Below, in pieces: positions 1 through 6,742 of a DNA stretch of 9,352 nt (the first letter of the stretch is position 1; every line of letters starts with the position of its first letter). Location: the NCBI GenBank assembly GCA_016199605.1, contig JACQGJ010000663.1, forward strand, positions 1-9,352, written 5' to 3'. Under the pieces are notes generated by a model. The model had not been told where the DNA came from and searched no databases. It saw only the letters and a list, made by a program, of their open reading frames with translations. The translations under genes were made by a program, and so were the position numbers. The DNA is from Armatimonadota bacterium. GTDB lineage: Bacteria > Armatimonadota > Abditibacteriia > CG2-30-59-28.

Positions 1-66
1 AAGAAGAAGAAGGAAAGCATCAAGGCCAAGAGGAAGAAGGCGCAAGCCGAGAAAACCACCCAGTGA
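1..66 (+). CDS. 3' end of an upstream gene (Lys-rich C-terminal tail)
   Basis: From base 1 the first frame is open for 21 codons and ends at TGA 64-66. The residues are almost all Lys, Arg, Glu, Ala and Gln, beginning KKKKESIKAK and ending EKTTQ. Such basic, disordered tails close many nucleic-acid-binding or ribosome-associated proteins, but nothing here identifies the family. The start and all folded domains lie outside the window. A chance open frame of this length is possible. The strongly biased composition and the clean stop 188 nt before the next gene are the only support. Confidence 0.45.
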   Translation, partial: KKKKESIKAKRKKAQAEKTTQ

Positions 67-198
67 AACGCAGCAGTCCATGGGGCGTCGCGTAGTCATC
101 AATGCGATCCCCGTCGCACCCCTCACCACACAGAGACCTATACTCGTTAAGGCCGAGAATCACCTCTCTTGGATCTCCCCATGGAAGGTGCGAAAACG

Positions 199-226
199 TT
201 GGGTCTTCCTCCTTCACGAGTATATT
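199..226 (+). promoter_or_regulatory. Weak candidate promoter for the phosphodiester glycosidase gene
   Basis: TTGGGT (199-204) and TATATT (221-226) are separated by 16 bp. Transcription would start near 233, leaving a leader of about 20 nt before ATG 255. The -35 match is poor. An alternative -10-like TATACT lies at 139-144 without a good partner. This is a guess from position and sequence only. Confidence 0.2.
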
Positions 227-254
227 TCCCCTCGCCTGCATCGCAGTCAGGGGC

Positions 255-2171
255 ATGGCACACCGGCGGATCATTCCCGTTCTCATCACCTTGGTGCTCA
301 CGGCCTTCGTGTCACCACGGCGGGGCGAGACCGCTGCCGGAAGCAACGAAGCCGCCGACGAACCACACGACCTGCAAACCCCAGTCGAGTTTGAGGTTGC
401 CTGCTCGCCGCCGCCCGTCCTCCGGGAAGGTTCCCTTTGCGTGCCAGTCAAATGCCTTGAGACTGAACTGGGTTTTGAAGTCATTCCGGTGGATGAAGAT
501 CAAGTCCTGCTCAGATACTTCGGGACCTCGCTCTATCTCCGTCGCAACAGCTCTCAATTCACTGTCAACCTGAAACCCGCTTCGCTACCGATCCCCACCT
601 TCGTCTATCAGGAACGACTGTACCTACCCGTTCGGATCCTTGAATCAGCGTTCGGACTTCATTGCCACACCTCTGGGGAGGCGGGCTTCACAGTCTCGGT
701 TTTGCCCTCACGACTGACGGGTTGCCGCTCTTCGGTTTCCAACGAGCGCGTCCGTATGGTTCTGGACTTCGACCGGCCTGCTCCTTTCGCCACGGAGGAC
801 CAACAAGCTCTCCAGCTCGCCCTCCATTTCAGGTCGGTTGTCGCTGCCTCTCTTGGCGGGGAGAGTGAAACTTCCTCCGCTGCCTTGAGTACCCCGGCGA
901 CTCCCCTCTCAGCTCCCTATGATTCCTGGGTCTTCCCCCTCAAGGATGTTCTGGTGAAGGAGGGCCGAGTTCAGAGGTCCAGCCCGTTTGAGGTGAGCTT
1001 CCAGGCAGGGACGCGATACCGCGCCCCCGTGAAAGTGTTCACGCTGACCGAGCCCCCTCGGGTAGTCGTTGACTTCGTGAAGGTCTTCGAGGAGGTGGAG
1101 AGGTCGGCGATCCGTCCCGGCATTGAGCACCTGTCCGTCCGGAGAGGGACCTCCGTGGGACCACTCCAGATCCACCTCGCCAAGATTGCGCTCGACAGCG
1201 GGACAGGTCGCTATCTGCTGCGCCCGGCGCTTGGAGGCGAGACGATCATGCAGCGCAGCGCTCCGAGTGAGATCGCCAAACGACTCGGCGCGTTGGCAGC
1301 CACCAATGGAGGCTACTTCGGAGGAAACGGCTCGCCCCTCGGAGTGCTGGTGATCGATGGCGAGTGGATCAAGACGATCGGTCTGGTGCGGACCGGCTTG
1401 ATCGTCACGCACTCCGGCAAGGTGCTGATCGACACCGTCAACTGGAGCGGCGTTGCGAAGTTCGGCACCGAGGGGCGTTTGGATCTCGGAATGTTGAATA
1501 CCCGCGTTGGCGGCGGAGATTCCACCCGGCTCGCGCGCAACGGCGACGTTGCAGTCTTTACTCCTCGGTGGGGAAAGCGGGTGACGCTCCTGAGCGATGA
1601 AGCCGCGGTAGTCGTCGAGGAAAGTGTTGTCACAGAAGTGATCAACGCACCGGCGCCTGAGATCCCGGCCACGATGGGGCGTAGCGCAGGAATTCCTGCC
1701 AACGGATTTGTCTTGTGCGCGCGCAACGGCGCCTCTGCGAAGGTGGGTGCCCTTGAGGAGGGGACCCGGTGCGTTCTGACATGGAAACTCCAGAGTGATT
1801 TCGGAGAGGAGATTCGACACGTCGTCGGAGCGGGACCGCGACTGGTCAGGAACGGTGTGGAGTGCGTTACGGCTCTCGAGGAGAAATTCCAGAAGGACGT
1901 CGCCACAGGACGCGCCCCGCGCACGGTGGTAGGAGTGACCAGGAAGAACGAGTTGCTGCTGCTCGTCGCCGATGGCCGCCGGCCGGAAGAAAGCGTCGGG
2001 CTTACCCTCCAGGAATCCGCTCGAATCATGATCGACCTGGGTGCGGTAAACGCCCTCAACCTCGATGGAGGCAGCTCGACCACGTTTGTGATCGACGGCA
2101 AGGTTGTGAACTCTCCATCAGACGGCATCGAGAAGCGCGTCAGCAACGCTCTCGTTTTGCTGCCCGGATGA
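255..2171 (+). CDS. Exported phosphodiester glycosidase (NAGPA/DUF2233 type) with stalk and AMIN-like N-terminal domains
   Basis: The product is 638 residues from ATG 255. This start is preferred over the in-frame ATG at 102 because it gives a clean signal peptide (MAHRRIIPVLITLVLTAFVS), whereas the 51 residues upstream look untranslated. Residues about 59-149 resemble the copper-amine-oxidase N-terminal 'stalk' domain found in many secreted bacterial proteins (VPVKCLETELGF, LYLPVRILESAFG). Residues about 160-196 (VRMVLDF) and 239-279 (PPRVVVDFV) look like AMIN-type beta segments, which in other proteins bind the cell envelope. The C-terminal half is a NAGPA-like domain with its usual motifs: NGGYF (351-355), GAGPRLV (525-531), RAPRTVVGV (553-561), VADGR (571-575) and NLDGGSST (602-609). 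The family is named after the mammalian enzyme that uncovers mannose-6-phosphate. Bacterial members are thought to cleave sugar-phosphodiester bonds in envelope or extracellular glycans. The substrate is unknown here. The SD is poor (AGGGG just before the ATG). Family call confident, exact role not. Confidence 0.88.
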   Translation: MAHRRIIPVLITLVLTAFVSPRRGETAAGSNEAADEPHDLQTPVEFEVACSPPPVLREGSLCVPVKCLETELGFEVIPVDEDQVLLRYFGTSLYLRRNSSQFTVNLKPASLPIPTFVYQERLYLPVRILESAFGLHCHTSGEAGFTVSVLPSRLTGCRSSVSNERVRMVLDFDRPAPFATEDQQALQLALHFRSVVAASLGGESETSSAALSTPATPLSAPYDSWVFPLKDVLVKEGRVQRSSPFEVSFQAGTRYRAPVKVFTLTEPPRVVVDFVKVFEEVERSAIRPGIEHLSVRRGTSVGPLQIHLAKIALDSGTGRYLLRPALGGETIMQRSAPSEIAKRLGALAATNGGYFGGNGSPLGVLVIDGEWIKTIGLVRTGLIVTHSGKVLIDTVNWSGVAKFGTEGRLDLGMLNTRVGGGDSTRLARNGDVAVFTPRWGKRVTLLSDEAAVVVEESVVTEVINAPAPEIPATMGRSAGIPANGFVLCARNGASAKVGALEEGTRCVLTWKLQSDFGEEIRHVVGAGPRLVRNGVECVTALEEKFQKDVATGRAPRTVVGVTRKNELLLLVADGRRPEESVGLTLQESARIMIDLGAVNALNLDGGSSTTFVIDGKVVNSPSDGIEKRVSNALVLLPG

Positions 2172-2193
2172 TCCGTTCCTCTCGCAACTATTC

Positions 2194-2306
2194 ACCTGTT
2201 GGGAGGGAGTTGGACTCCCGACCCAAATCTCCTTGTCGTAGCAGAGCCGGGTTAACAGGTCGGGAGTCCTCGAACTCACAGAGTTCGCACTCCCTCCCAA
2301 CAAGGT
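2194..2306. repeat. Multi-stem inverted-repeat element between convergent genes
   Basis: A perfect 14-bp inverted repeat, 2197-2210 against 2289-2302, extends by three more pairs (2194-2196 with 2304-2306) if A2303 is bulged. Inside it lie a perfect 12-bp pair, 2212-2223 with 2258-2269, and a 7-bp hairpin, CGAACTC (2271-2277) and GAGTTCG (2281-2287), around a 3-nt ACA loop. Together they can form a three-way junction. The core GGGAGT/ACTCCC occurs four times (2205, 2214, 2262, 2289), which also permits two side-by-side local hairpins. It sits 23 nt after the stop of the plus-strand gene and 37 nt from the stop of the minus-strand gene. It could end transcription from both sides, but no strong T tract follows on either strand, so a REP- or MITE-like intergenic repeat is equally likely. 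Confidence 0.8.
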
Positions 2307-2342
2307 CCAGTTGAACAGTTACCTCCTTTTGCTTTGAGGAAG

Positions 2343-3434
2343 TCACATCGTCGAGGGACGCGGCGACGGGGTGACCGTCGTGGCAGGAGTGGCCGAAGGA
2401 TTGGTGGCTGACGCCGGCCCTGTCGACGGAGCCGGTGAGGGCAGGCGGCCCGTTCGCCCTCCCGCCGATACTCGGGGTCGATAGACGGGATGAGCGCGCC
2501 GAATAGGACGGTTGGCTGGGTTCTGTGGCTGCGAGGGCGGAGTCGTCGCAGCTCCGGACGCGGGCGCCTTTCCCGTCACGGGCGCTGCGGGTGTGCGCGG
2601 TCTGGTCAACGGACTCGTCGACGTCCTGGTCTTGGGTTGAGTCCCGGTGGGAGGAGCGGCCGGAGTCGTCCCTGTAGGTTCTTCGGCTCCAACTCCCAGA
2701 GACTCGCCAAGGCTGCCCACCAACTCCTCAACATCCGCAAGCTCGGCAAGGGCCACTTTCCCTTTTGGCTGCTGCAGGCCGGTGGCCGCCGAAGCTCCGG
2801 CGAGATGATCGCGCAGGGAGGCGATCAAGGTCGCCGGGTCTTCCGTCGCTGCCCCGGGAATCTGGACTCTTCCAAGCGCCTCTCGCGCTTTTGCCGCATC
2901 CCCGGAGGCGAGCGATCCCGCCATTTCATCCAGCACCGGCGCCAGGTCCACGCCCGCCATCAGCTTGGACACGGACTGAATCTCTCCCTTGAGCAGCAGC
3001 GTGGCATTCCGTGCTCCTTCAAGATCGTTGCGGTCCAGCAAGACCTGGATCCGCTGTGCACCCAACTGTACGACGACCGAAGGCAGGTGAGACTCCACGT
3101 ACCCCAGAAGTGTGTTGAGGGAATCAAGATCCGGAGTCACCTGCTGGTAGTTGTTCTTCTGCACGTCGCCCTTCACCCGCTGCAACGTCGAGGAGAGTAT
3201 CTCGATATCGGGCCCGGGATCGTACGTAACGGCCTCTGGTTCGGGAGCCGGTTCAGGCTGGGCAGCAACCGTGGTGTCAGTAGAGGGCTGCGACTCATTC
3301 TCAGGGGCCGCCGGCCCGGCGGCCTGTTCCTGCGGTTGCGGAGAGGAAGTCCTCCCGGAGGGCACCAACCCTCCACAGCCTGCAGCCACTACACAGACCG
3401 CTATTCCCCACAGAAACCGGTAGGACTTCATCAT
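2343..3434 (-). CDS. Lipoprotein of unknown function with Pro/Thr-rich C-terminal tail
   Basis: The product is 363 residues from ATG 3434-3432. I prefer it to the GTG seven codons upstream because AGAGGAG (3443-3449) lies 8 nt before this ATG and would be inside the longer reading. A second ATG follows directly. The N-terminus is a lipoprotein signal (MMKSYRFLWGIAVCVVAAGC) with the lipidated Cys at 20. Residues about 21-72 are a Pro/Gln/Glu-rich linker, and about 73-248 appear largely alpha-helical with short amphipathic repeats (LQRVKGDVQ, RIQVLLDRNDLEGARNA, AREALGRVQ), suggesting a TPR-like or helical-bundle surface. Residues about 251-363 are Pro, Thr, Ser and Ala rich and probably disordered. 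I recognise no enzyme motif. It is probably anchored in a membrane, exposing the helical part and a flexible tail. It converges on the glycosidase gene downstream and is divergent from the double-barrel glycosidase, with its own strong promoter. Confidence 0.82.
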   Translation of the reverse strand: MMKSYRFLWGIAVCVVAAGCGGLVPSGRTSSPQPQEQAAGPAAPENESQPSTDTTVAAQPEPAPEPEAVTYDPGPDIEILSSTLQRVKGDVQKNNYQQVTPDLDSLNTLLGYVESHLPSVVVQLGAQRIQVLLDRNDLEGARNATLLLKGEIQSVSKLMAGVDLAPVLDEMAGSLASGDAAKAREALGRVQIPGAATEDPATLIASLRDHLAGASAATGLQQPKGKVALAELADVEELVGSLGESLGVGAEEPTGTTPAAPPTGTQPKTRTSTSPLTRPRTPAAPVTGKAPASGAATTPPSQPQNPANRPIRRAHPVYRPRVSAGGRTGRLPSPAPSTGPASATNPSATPATTVTPSPRPSTM

Positions 3435-3442
3435 TGGAAAGT

Positions 3443-3449
3443 CTCCTCT
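3443..3449 (-). promoter_or_regulatory. Ribosome binding site that fixes the lipoprotein start
   Basis: On the minus strand AGAGGAG ends 8 nt before ATG 3434. This excludes the GTG at 3455 as the real start, because that codon lies upstream of the site. Confidence 0.75.
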
Positions 3450-3475
3450 GTACACAAAGTTGTTGCGCGGCGGTT

Positions 3476-3504
3476 ATTTTAAGGAGCGGGAGGGCAAATG
3501 TCAA
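3476..3504 (-). promoter_or_regulatory. Near-consensus sigma70-type promoter of the lipoprotein gene
   Basis: On the minus strand, a perfect TTGACA -35 box (3504-3499) is followed after exactly 17 nt by TAAAAT (3481-3476), which differs from the -10 consensus at one position. Transcription should begin near 3469, giving a leader of about 35 nt with the SD at 3449-3443. It is the best promoter in the window. Confidence 0.8.
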
Positions 3505-3527
3505 GGCGACGGAAGGCGACAGGCGAC
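3505..3527. repeat. Three direct GGCGAC repeats abutting the -35 box
   Basis: GGCGAC occurs at 3505-3510, 3515-3520 and 3522-3527, with start-to-start spacing of 10 and 7 bp. The first copy touches the -35 box of the minus-strand promoter, a position typical of an activator site. It also lies in the leader region of the plus-strand glycosidase gene. No regulator is identified and the repeat may be chance in GC-rich DNA. Confidence 0.3.
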
Positions 3528-3620
3528 GAGAAGAAGAGGAAACCTCGCTCCTCCGTAGAATGATCGTTGTGTTCCTTGAACCGGAAATCCTGAGAAACTG
3601 AACTGGAGCAATAGATTGCC

Positions 3621-6110
3621 ATGAAAGCCCTCCTGGTTGCGCTCCTTCCTATCGCCGTCAACTGCACTCAGACCGCAGTCATTGCCAGCCCGTTCGCCTG
3701 GGGGGTGAACGGCCATCCCGGCGTGCAGGAAGGCTACTGCCAGATTCCCATCGAGCAGCAGCTTGACCTCGTCGCACAGTTGGGCGCAAAGTGGTATCGG
3801 TGCGACTGGTATCAAGGGGCGGTTGAGAAAAGTCCTGTTGCCTATGACAAGCTCGTGGAGGAAGCCGAGCAACGTGGCCTTCGTCTTCTGCCGATCATTT
3901 TCCCGACCACCGGTTGCCGGAGCGACGCATCGACGGAGCAGATTCGGCAGGAGTCTTTTGAGTTCGCCCGAAAGCTCGTAGGACACTTCAAAGGACGAAT
4001 CACTCACTGGGAGCTGGACAACGAGTTGGACAACCTCACGATGGTGCGCAAAGGCGAGAAGTGCCGCGATGGATCTCTCTGGCAATGGGGTGACCCGGAC
4101 GGCGACAAGCCGGTGCATTTCGAAGAAACGCGTTACCAGAAAGCGAAAGCCGAGCTGCTCGGTCTCCACGAAGGGGTGAAGGCTGCCGACCCGAAGGCGC
4201 TCACCATCGTGGACAGCGCGGGTTGGCTGCACTACGGTTTCTTCGAGCGGCTGGTGCGTGAGGACAAAGTGCCGTTCGACCTGTTGGGATGGCACTGGTA
4301 TTCCGAGATGGGCGACATGACCAAGGTGCGCGGCACCTTCAACCTCCTGAAGCATCTAACGAGCTACGGCAGGCCCATCTGGGTCACCGAGTTGAATCGC
4401 CGCGGGGGAAGTCAGGGCGGACACGAGGAAGATCAGTCGAACTTCCTACGCGCCATCGCGATTCAGTTGAGGCAGTACCCGGTAGTCGAAGCGTTCTTTG
4501 TCTACGAACTACTTGATGAGCCTTACTTCGGCGCGGACAACGCCGAGTCGCACTACGGTCTGGTGGAAGTGGTGAAGGGGTTGGACGGACGGTGGCGAGT
4601 GGGGCGGCAGAAAAAGGCGTTTCACGGAATTCAAAGTCTCCTTGCAGGGAGTGATACGACGAAGCCATCCCCTGGCAAGGCCGCCCGCTATGCCAGGACG
4701 ACTTCGGCCACAAACCCACTTCATGCCACAATCGATCCCCGGCAGGTCTCCTCAGTTATAGGCAATCCCTTTGGCACACAAACGACTTCCATGGGCGAAG
4801 GTCACGAAGCGGCCCGACTCGAGACCTTCCTGAAGGAGATTTCCGACTGTGGCTACGGCTGGGTCAAAGACTACTTCGGCGCGGGGAACGTGGCGGAAGG
4901 TGAGGACTGGAAGAAGATGTGGTTATCCTTCCCCCCGCATTACGAGGAGTTCTTGCGAACAGCGACCGACCTTAAACTGAAGGTCATGCTGCGTCTCGAC
5001 TACCCACGTTTCCACGGCCAGGAGCCGACCAGCCCCGAAGGTCTACAGGTCGTGGCGCAGTTCTATCGCCAGGCTGTCCGGCAGCTCAAACCGTGGGTTC
5101 ACGATTGGGAGATAGACAACGAGCCTAACATCGGCAACGAGAAGCCGCGCCTCACGCCGGAGGACTACACCCGCATCGTGGAAGCAGCGGCAAAGGCGAT
5201 CCGCTCGGAAGACCCGAAGGCACTGGTGTATGCCCCCGCGTCAGCGATGTTGCAGTGCCTCCACACTTCGCCCTATCCCTACATTCCCCGGCTGCTCGAC
5301 GCCGGACTCCTGAACCACATCGACGTCTTCTCCTTCCATCCCTACCGTCAGCCGTACCAGCGAGTGAACGTCCCCGAGCACGCCTCCGAGTTCCATCCGT
5401 GGCAGGTGTGGGGCAGTTACCAGAAGCAACTTGCAGACCTGCGGACGCGGCTGCGCGGGAAAGCGGGGAAGGACGTTCCCCTTGCGGCCACGGAAGTCGG
5501 CTATCCGACTCACAGGGACAAACAGACCGAAGTGCAGGAAATCAGTTTGACGACGCAGGCGAAGTATGAACAACGAATGATGATTCAGGATTTCGCGCTG
5601 GGGGTGCGACCACGCATCAACTTCATCTTCAAGCGACCGTGGAGCGACCCCTACGAGGTGGAGCACCAATTCAGCCTGGTGAACGCCGATGGCAGCAAGC
5701 GACCGGCTTACTTTGCGGTGCAGAACGTGTGCGCCGTGTTCGGTGATTCTCTGAAACCCTCGAAGGTGAAAGTAACCTGCGACGCGCCGCCGGAGGCGGC
5801 GAACTCTGCCAGTTCGAACGTCCAGGTCTACGCGTTTGAGAAGAAGAGCGGGGGCCTGGGTGAGTTGATCGTGGCCCTGTGGGCGGGTGTTCCTGCCGTG
5901 GACGCAGCCTACTCGTCGGGAAGTTGCCGCGTGACGATTCACAGCAATCGCTATGAGGCGCCCGTCTCCTACGACCTGATGCAGCCCACACCGATTTCCG
6001 GTCGGGCGCTCACTTACAGAACGGCAGGTAGGAGTGCTATCATCGAAGGCGCTCCATTACAGGACTCACCGGTCGTGGTGAAAGTCCTCGCTCGCCAGGA
6101 CCGAAAGTAG
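3621..6110 (+). CDS. Exported tandem clan GH-A glycoside hydrolase (two TIM barrels plus beta domain)
   Basis: The product is 829 residues. The ATG is followed by a signal-like stretch (MKALLVALLPIAV). The best SD is GGAG at 3605-3608, 12 nt away, so translation initiation may be modest. Residues about 24-340 form one barrel: the acid/base motif is WELDNEL with Glu135, and the nucleophile strand is PIWVTELN with Glu257; a WHWYSE strand lies between (224-229). After a low-complexity linker (342-378), residues about 380-705 form a second barrel with WEIDNEPN (acid/base Glu501), FSFHPY (571-575) and LAATEVGYP (nucleophile Glu625). Residues about 710-829 look like a C-terminal beta-sandwich of the kind that follows GH39/GH30/GH5-like barrels. 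Asn-Glu ending strand 4 and Glu ending strand 7 are the hallmark of retaining clan GH-A enzymes. I cannot name the GH family or substrate. The two barrels share a plan (start SPF/NPF, end HYGLV/QFSLV), so internal duplication is likely. Confidence 0.85.
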   Translation: MKALLVALLPIAVNCTQTAVIASPFAWGVNGHPGVQEGYCQIPIEQQLDLVAQLGAKWYRCDWYQGAVEKSPVAYDKLVEEAEQRGLRLLPIIFPTTGCRSDASTEQIRQESFEFARKLVGHFKGRITHWELDNELDNLTMVRKGEKCRDGSLWQWGDPDGDKPVHFEETRYQKAKAELLGLHEGVKAADPKALTIVDSAGWLHYGFFERLVREDKVPFDLLGWHWYSEMGDMTKVRGTFNLLKHLTSYGRPIWVTELNRRGGSQGGHEEDQSNFLRAIAIQLRQYPVVEAFFVYELLDEPYFGADNAESHYGLVEVVKGLDGRWRVGRQKKAFHGIQSLLAGSDTTKPSPGKAARYARTTSATNPLHATIDPRQVSSVIGNPFGTQTTSMGEGHEAARLETFLKEISDCGYGWVKDYFGAGNVAEGEDWKKMWLSFPPHYEEFLRTATDLKLKVMLRLDYPRFHGQEPTSPEGLQVVAQFYRQAVRQLKPWVHDWEIDNEPNIGNEKPRLTPEDYTRIVEAAAKAIRSEDPKALVYAPASAMLQCLHTSPYPYIPRLLDAGLLNHIDVFSFHPYRQPYQRVNVPEHASEFHPWQVWGSYQKQLADLRTRLRGKAGKDVPLAATEVGYPTHRDKQTEVQEISLTTQAKYEQRMMIQDFALGVRPRINFIFKRPWSDPYEVEHQFSLVNADGSKRPAYFAVQNVCAVFGDSLKPSKVKVTCDAPPEAANSASSNVQVYAFEKKSGGLGELIVALWAGVPAVDAAYSSGSCRVTIHSNRYEAPVSYDLMQPTPISGRALTYRTAGRSAIIEGAPLQDSPVVVKVLARQDRK

Positions 6111-6180
6111 CCGCAAAGACACAGAGACGCCAGGCAAAACAGAGACCACGTTGGCTGCTATTTGCGGCGTCGTGTCTTTG
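6111..6180. repeat. Imperfect palindromic intergenic element after the tandem glycosidase
   Basis: CAAAGACAC (6114-6122) pairs perfectly with GTGTCTTTG (6172-6180), and GACGCC (6126-6131) with GGCGTC (6166-6171), leaving a 3-nt AGA bulge on the left. An alternative pairing joins CCGCAAA (6111-6117) to TTTGCGG (6161-6167). It begins directly after stop TAG 6108-6110. Strings of 'CGCAAAGACGC'-like sequence are familiar dispersed intergenic repeats in many bacterial genomes, and this resembles one. It might also slow or end transcription, but no run of T follows. Confidence 0.65.
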
Positions 6181-6195
6181 TCGTTGGCCATTGAT

Positions 6196-6200
6196 CGGAG
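6196..6200 (+). promoter_or_regulatory. Ribosome binding site that sets the ThuA/GH gene start at GTG 6209
   Basis: CGGAG ends 8 nt before GTG 6209-6211. The longer in-frame reading would have to start at TTG 6191, upstream of this site, and would spoil the signal peptide, so GTG 6209 is preferred. Confidence 0.65.
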
Positions 6201-6208
6201 TGACCGCC

Positions 6209-6742
6209 GTGAACTTCAGACCCATCCTTCATCTGATGCTATTGCTCCTTATCACGGACTTGTCCTTCGCAGCACCGAAGGTCGCGGTGATGTATAGCGC
6301 GTGGAGCAATGACGCCTTCAAGGATGAGTTCGATCTTCATCTGCAATCGTTGGGATGGGCCTTCGAGAAGTTCGAGAATCGAGACATCGCGAAGCTCACC
6401 ATGCGACTCGATGAATTCGACATCGTTGTTTCGACGGGGGTGGGCAACTACGAAAACCCGCAGGACATGTCGGCCTACAAAGACGCCTGGCTGAAGTTCC
6501 TGAACCGGGGCGGCGGCCTGCTCATCACTGACGCGAGTTACGGTTCGGTGCTCGACCTGTGGATGAACCGACTCGGTTCGGACTATGCTCTGACCAGCAC
6601 TGGCTGCGCGCCGTACACAAAGAAGAACGGCGGCTCCGGGGAGATTGTCTGTGACGACCAGAATCCGCTGATCCACGTCCCACGAGACCTCCCGCCTCTG
6701 TTCCGGGCGAAGAATGGCCTCTGGGCACACCTCGAGACGTGA
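6209..6742 (+). CDS. ThuA-like N-terminal part of a secreted glycosidase-like protein, ended by in-frame TGA
   Basis: Starting at GTG 6209, 177 residues precede TGA 6740-6742. A signal peptide (MNFRPILHLMLLLLITDLSFA) leads into an alpha/beta domain like ThuA and class I amidotransferase-like folds: VAVMYSAWSN, then FDIVVSTGVGNYENP, then a Gly-rich turn and strand, RGGGLLITDASYG. Such domains are often found next to glycosidases and usually lack amidotransferase catalysis. The stop comes before the last strand and helix of the fold, which continue in the same frame immediately after it (GKGAIVVTSYFSFRG, then a helix). Without readthrough the product would be an incomplete domain. I therefore treat this as the front part of one gene spanning 6209-8539. 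Confidence 0.75.
   Translation: MNFRPILHLMLLLLITDLSFAAPKVAVMYSAWSNDAFKDEFDLHLQSLGWAFEKFENRDIAKLTMRLDEFDIVVSTGVGNYENPQDMSAYKDAWLKFLNRGGGLLITDASYGSVLDLWMNRLGSDYALTSTGCAPYTKKNGGSGEIVCDDQNPLIHVPRDLPPLFRAKNGLWAHLET
6740..6742 (+). other. In-frame TGA splitting one continuous gene (6209-8539)
   Basis: Codon 178 of the long frame is TGA, between ...WAHLET and GEGWKSLVTC.... The frame is open both before and after without any shift, and the peptide on both sides is ordinary coding sequence. One base change explains it: CGA (Arg) to TGA, a CpG-type transition, or TGG (Trp) to TGA. Other genes here end in TGA (2169-2171, 2343-2345) and use TGG for Trp, so a genome-wide reassignment is unlikely. The choices are a recent nonsense mutation, a sequencing or assembly error, or readthrough. 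Confidence 0.85.

Noticed and set aside
102..254. 51-codon N-terminal extension of the phosphodiester glycosidase
   Set aside because: It would bury the signal peptide in the interior, and its residues look like translated non-coding DNA.
20..484. 154-codon minus-strand open frame across the left intergenic space
   Set aside because: Composition is atypical, with many Ser, Arg and Gly and no motif. It overlaps the signal peptide of the real plus-strand gene.
909..1820. 303-codon open frame on the minus strand inside the phosphodiester glycosidase gene
   Set aside because: The plus frame carries all NAGPA motifs. The antisense product is Arg/His-rich and has no homology I recognise, as expected for a shadow in GC-rich DNA.
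2490..3482. 330-codon open frame on the plus strand over the lipoprotein gene
   Set aside because: Its product is very rich in Arg and Gly and has no recognisable motif. The minus strand has the consensus promoter, SD, lipobox and sensible composition.
3536..3546. GAGG-AAA-CCTC hairpin in the divergent spacer
   Set aside because: Only four base pairs and no T tract; likely chance.
3576..3604. TTGAAC with TGAACT as a promoter for the tandem glycosidase gene
   Set aside because: The -10 matches at only three of six positions and the leader would be very short. I see no convincing promoter for this gene.
3501..4355. 284-codon open frame on the minus strand overlapping the start of the tandem glycosidase
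   Set aside because: It covers the catalytic motifs of the plus frame and the divergent promoter, with no supporting start signal or domain.
6740..6742. Selenocysteine at the in-frame TGA
   Set aside because: No SECIS consensus is visible beyond a short hairpin, the protein class is not a known selenoprotein, and a single-base change from CGA or TGG explains the stop more simply.
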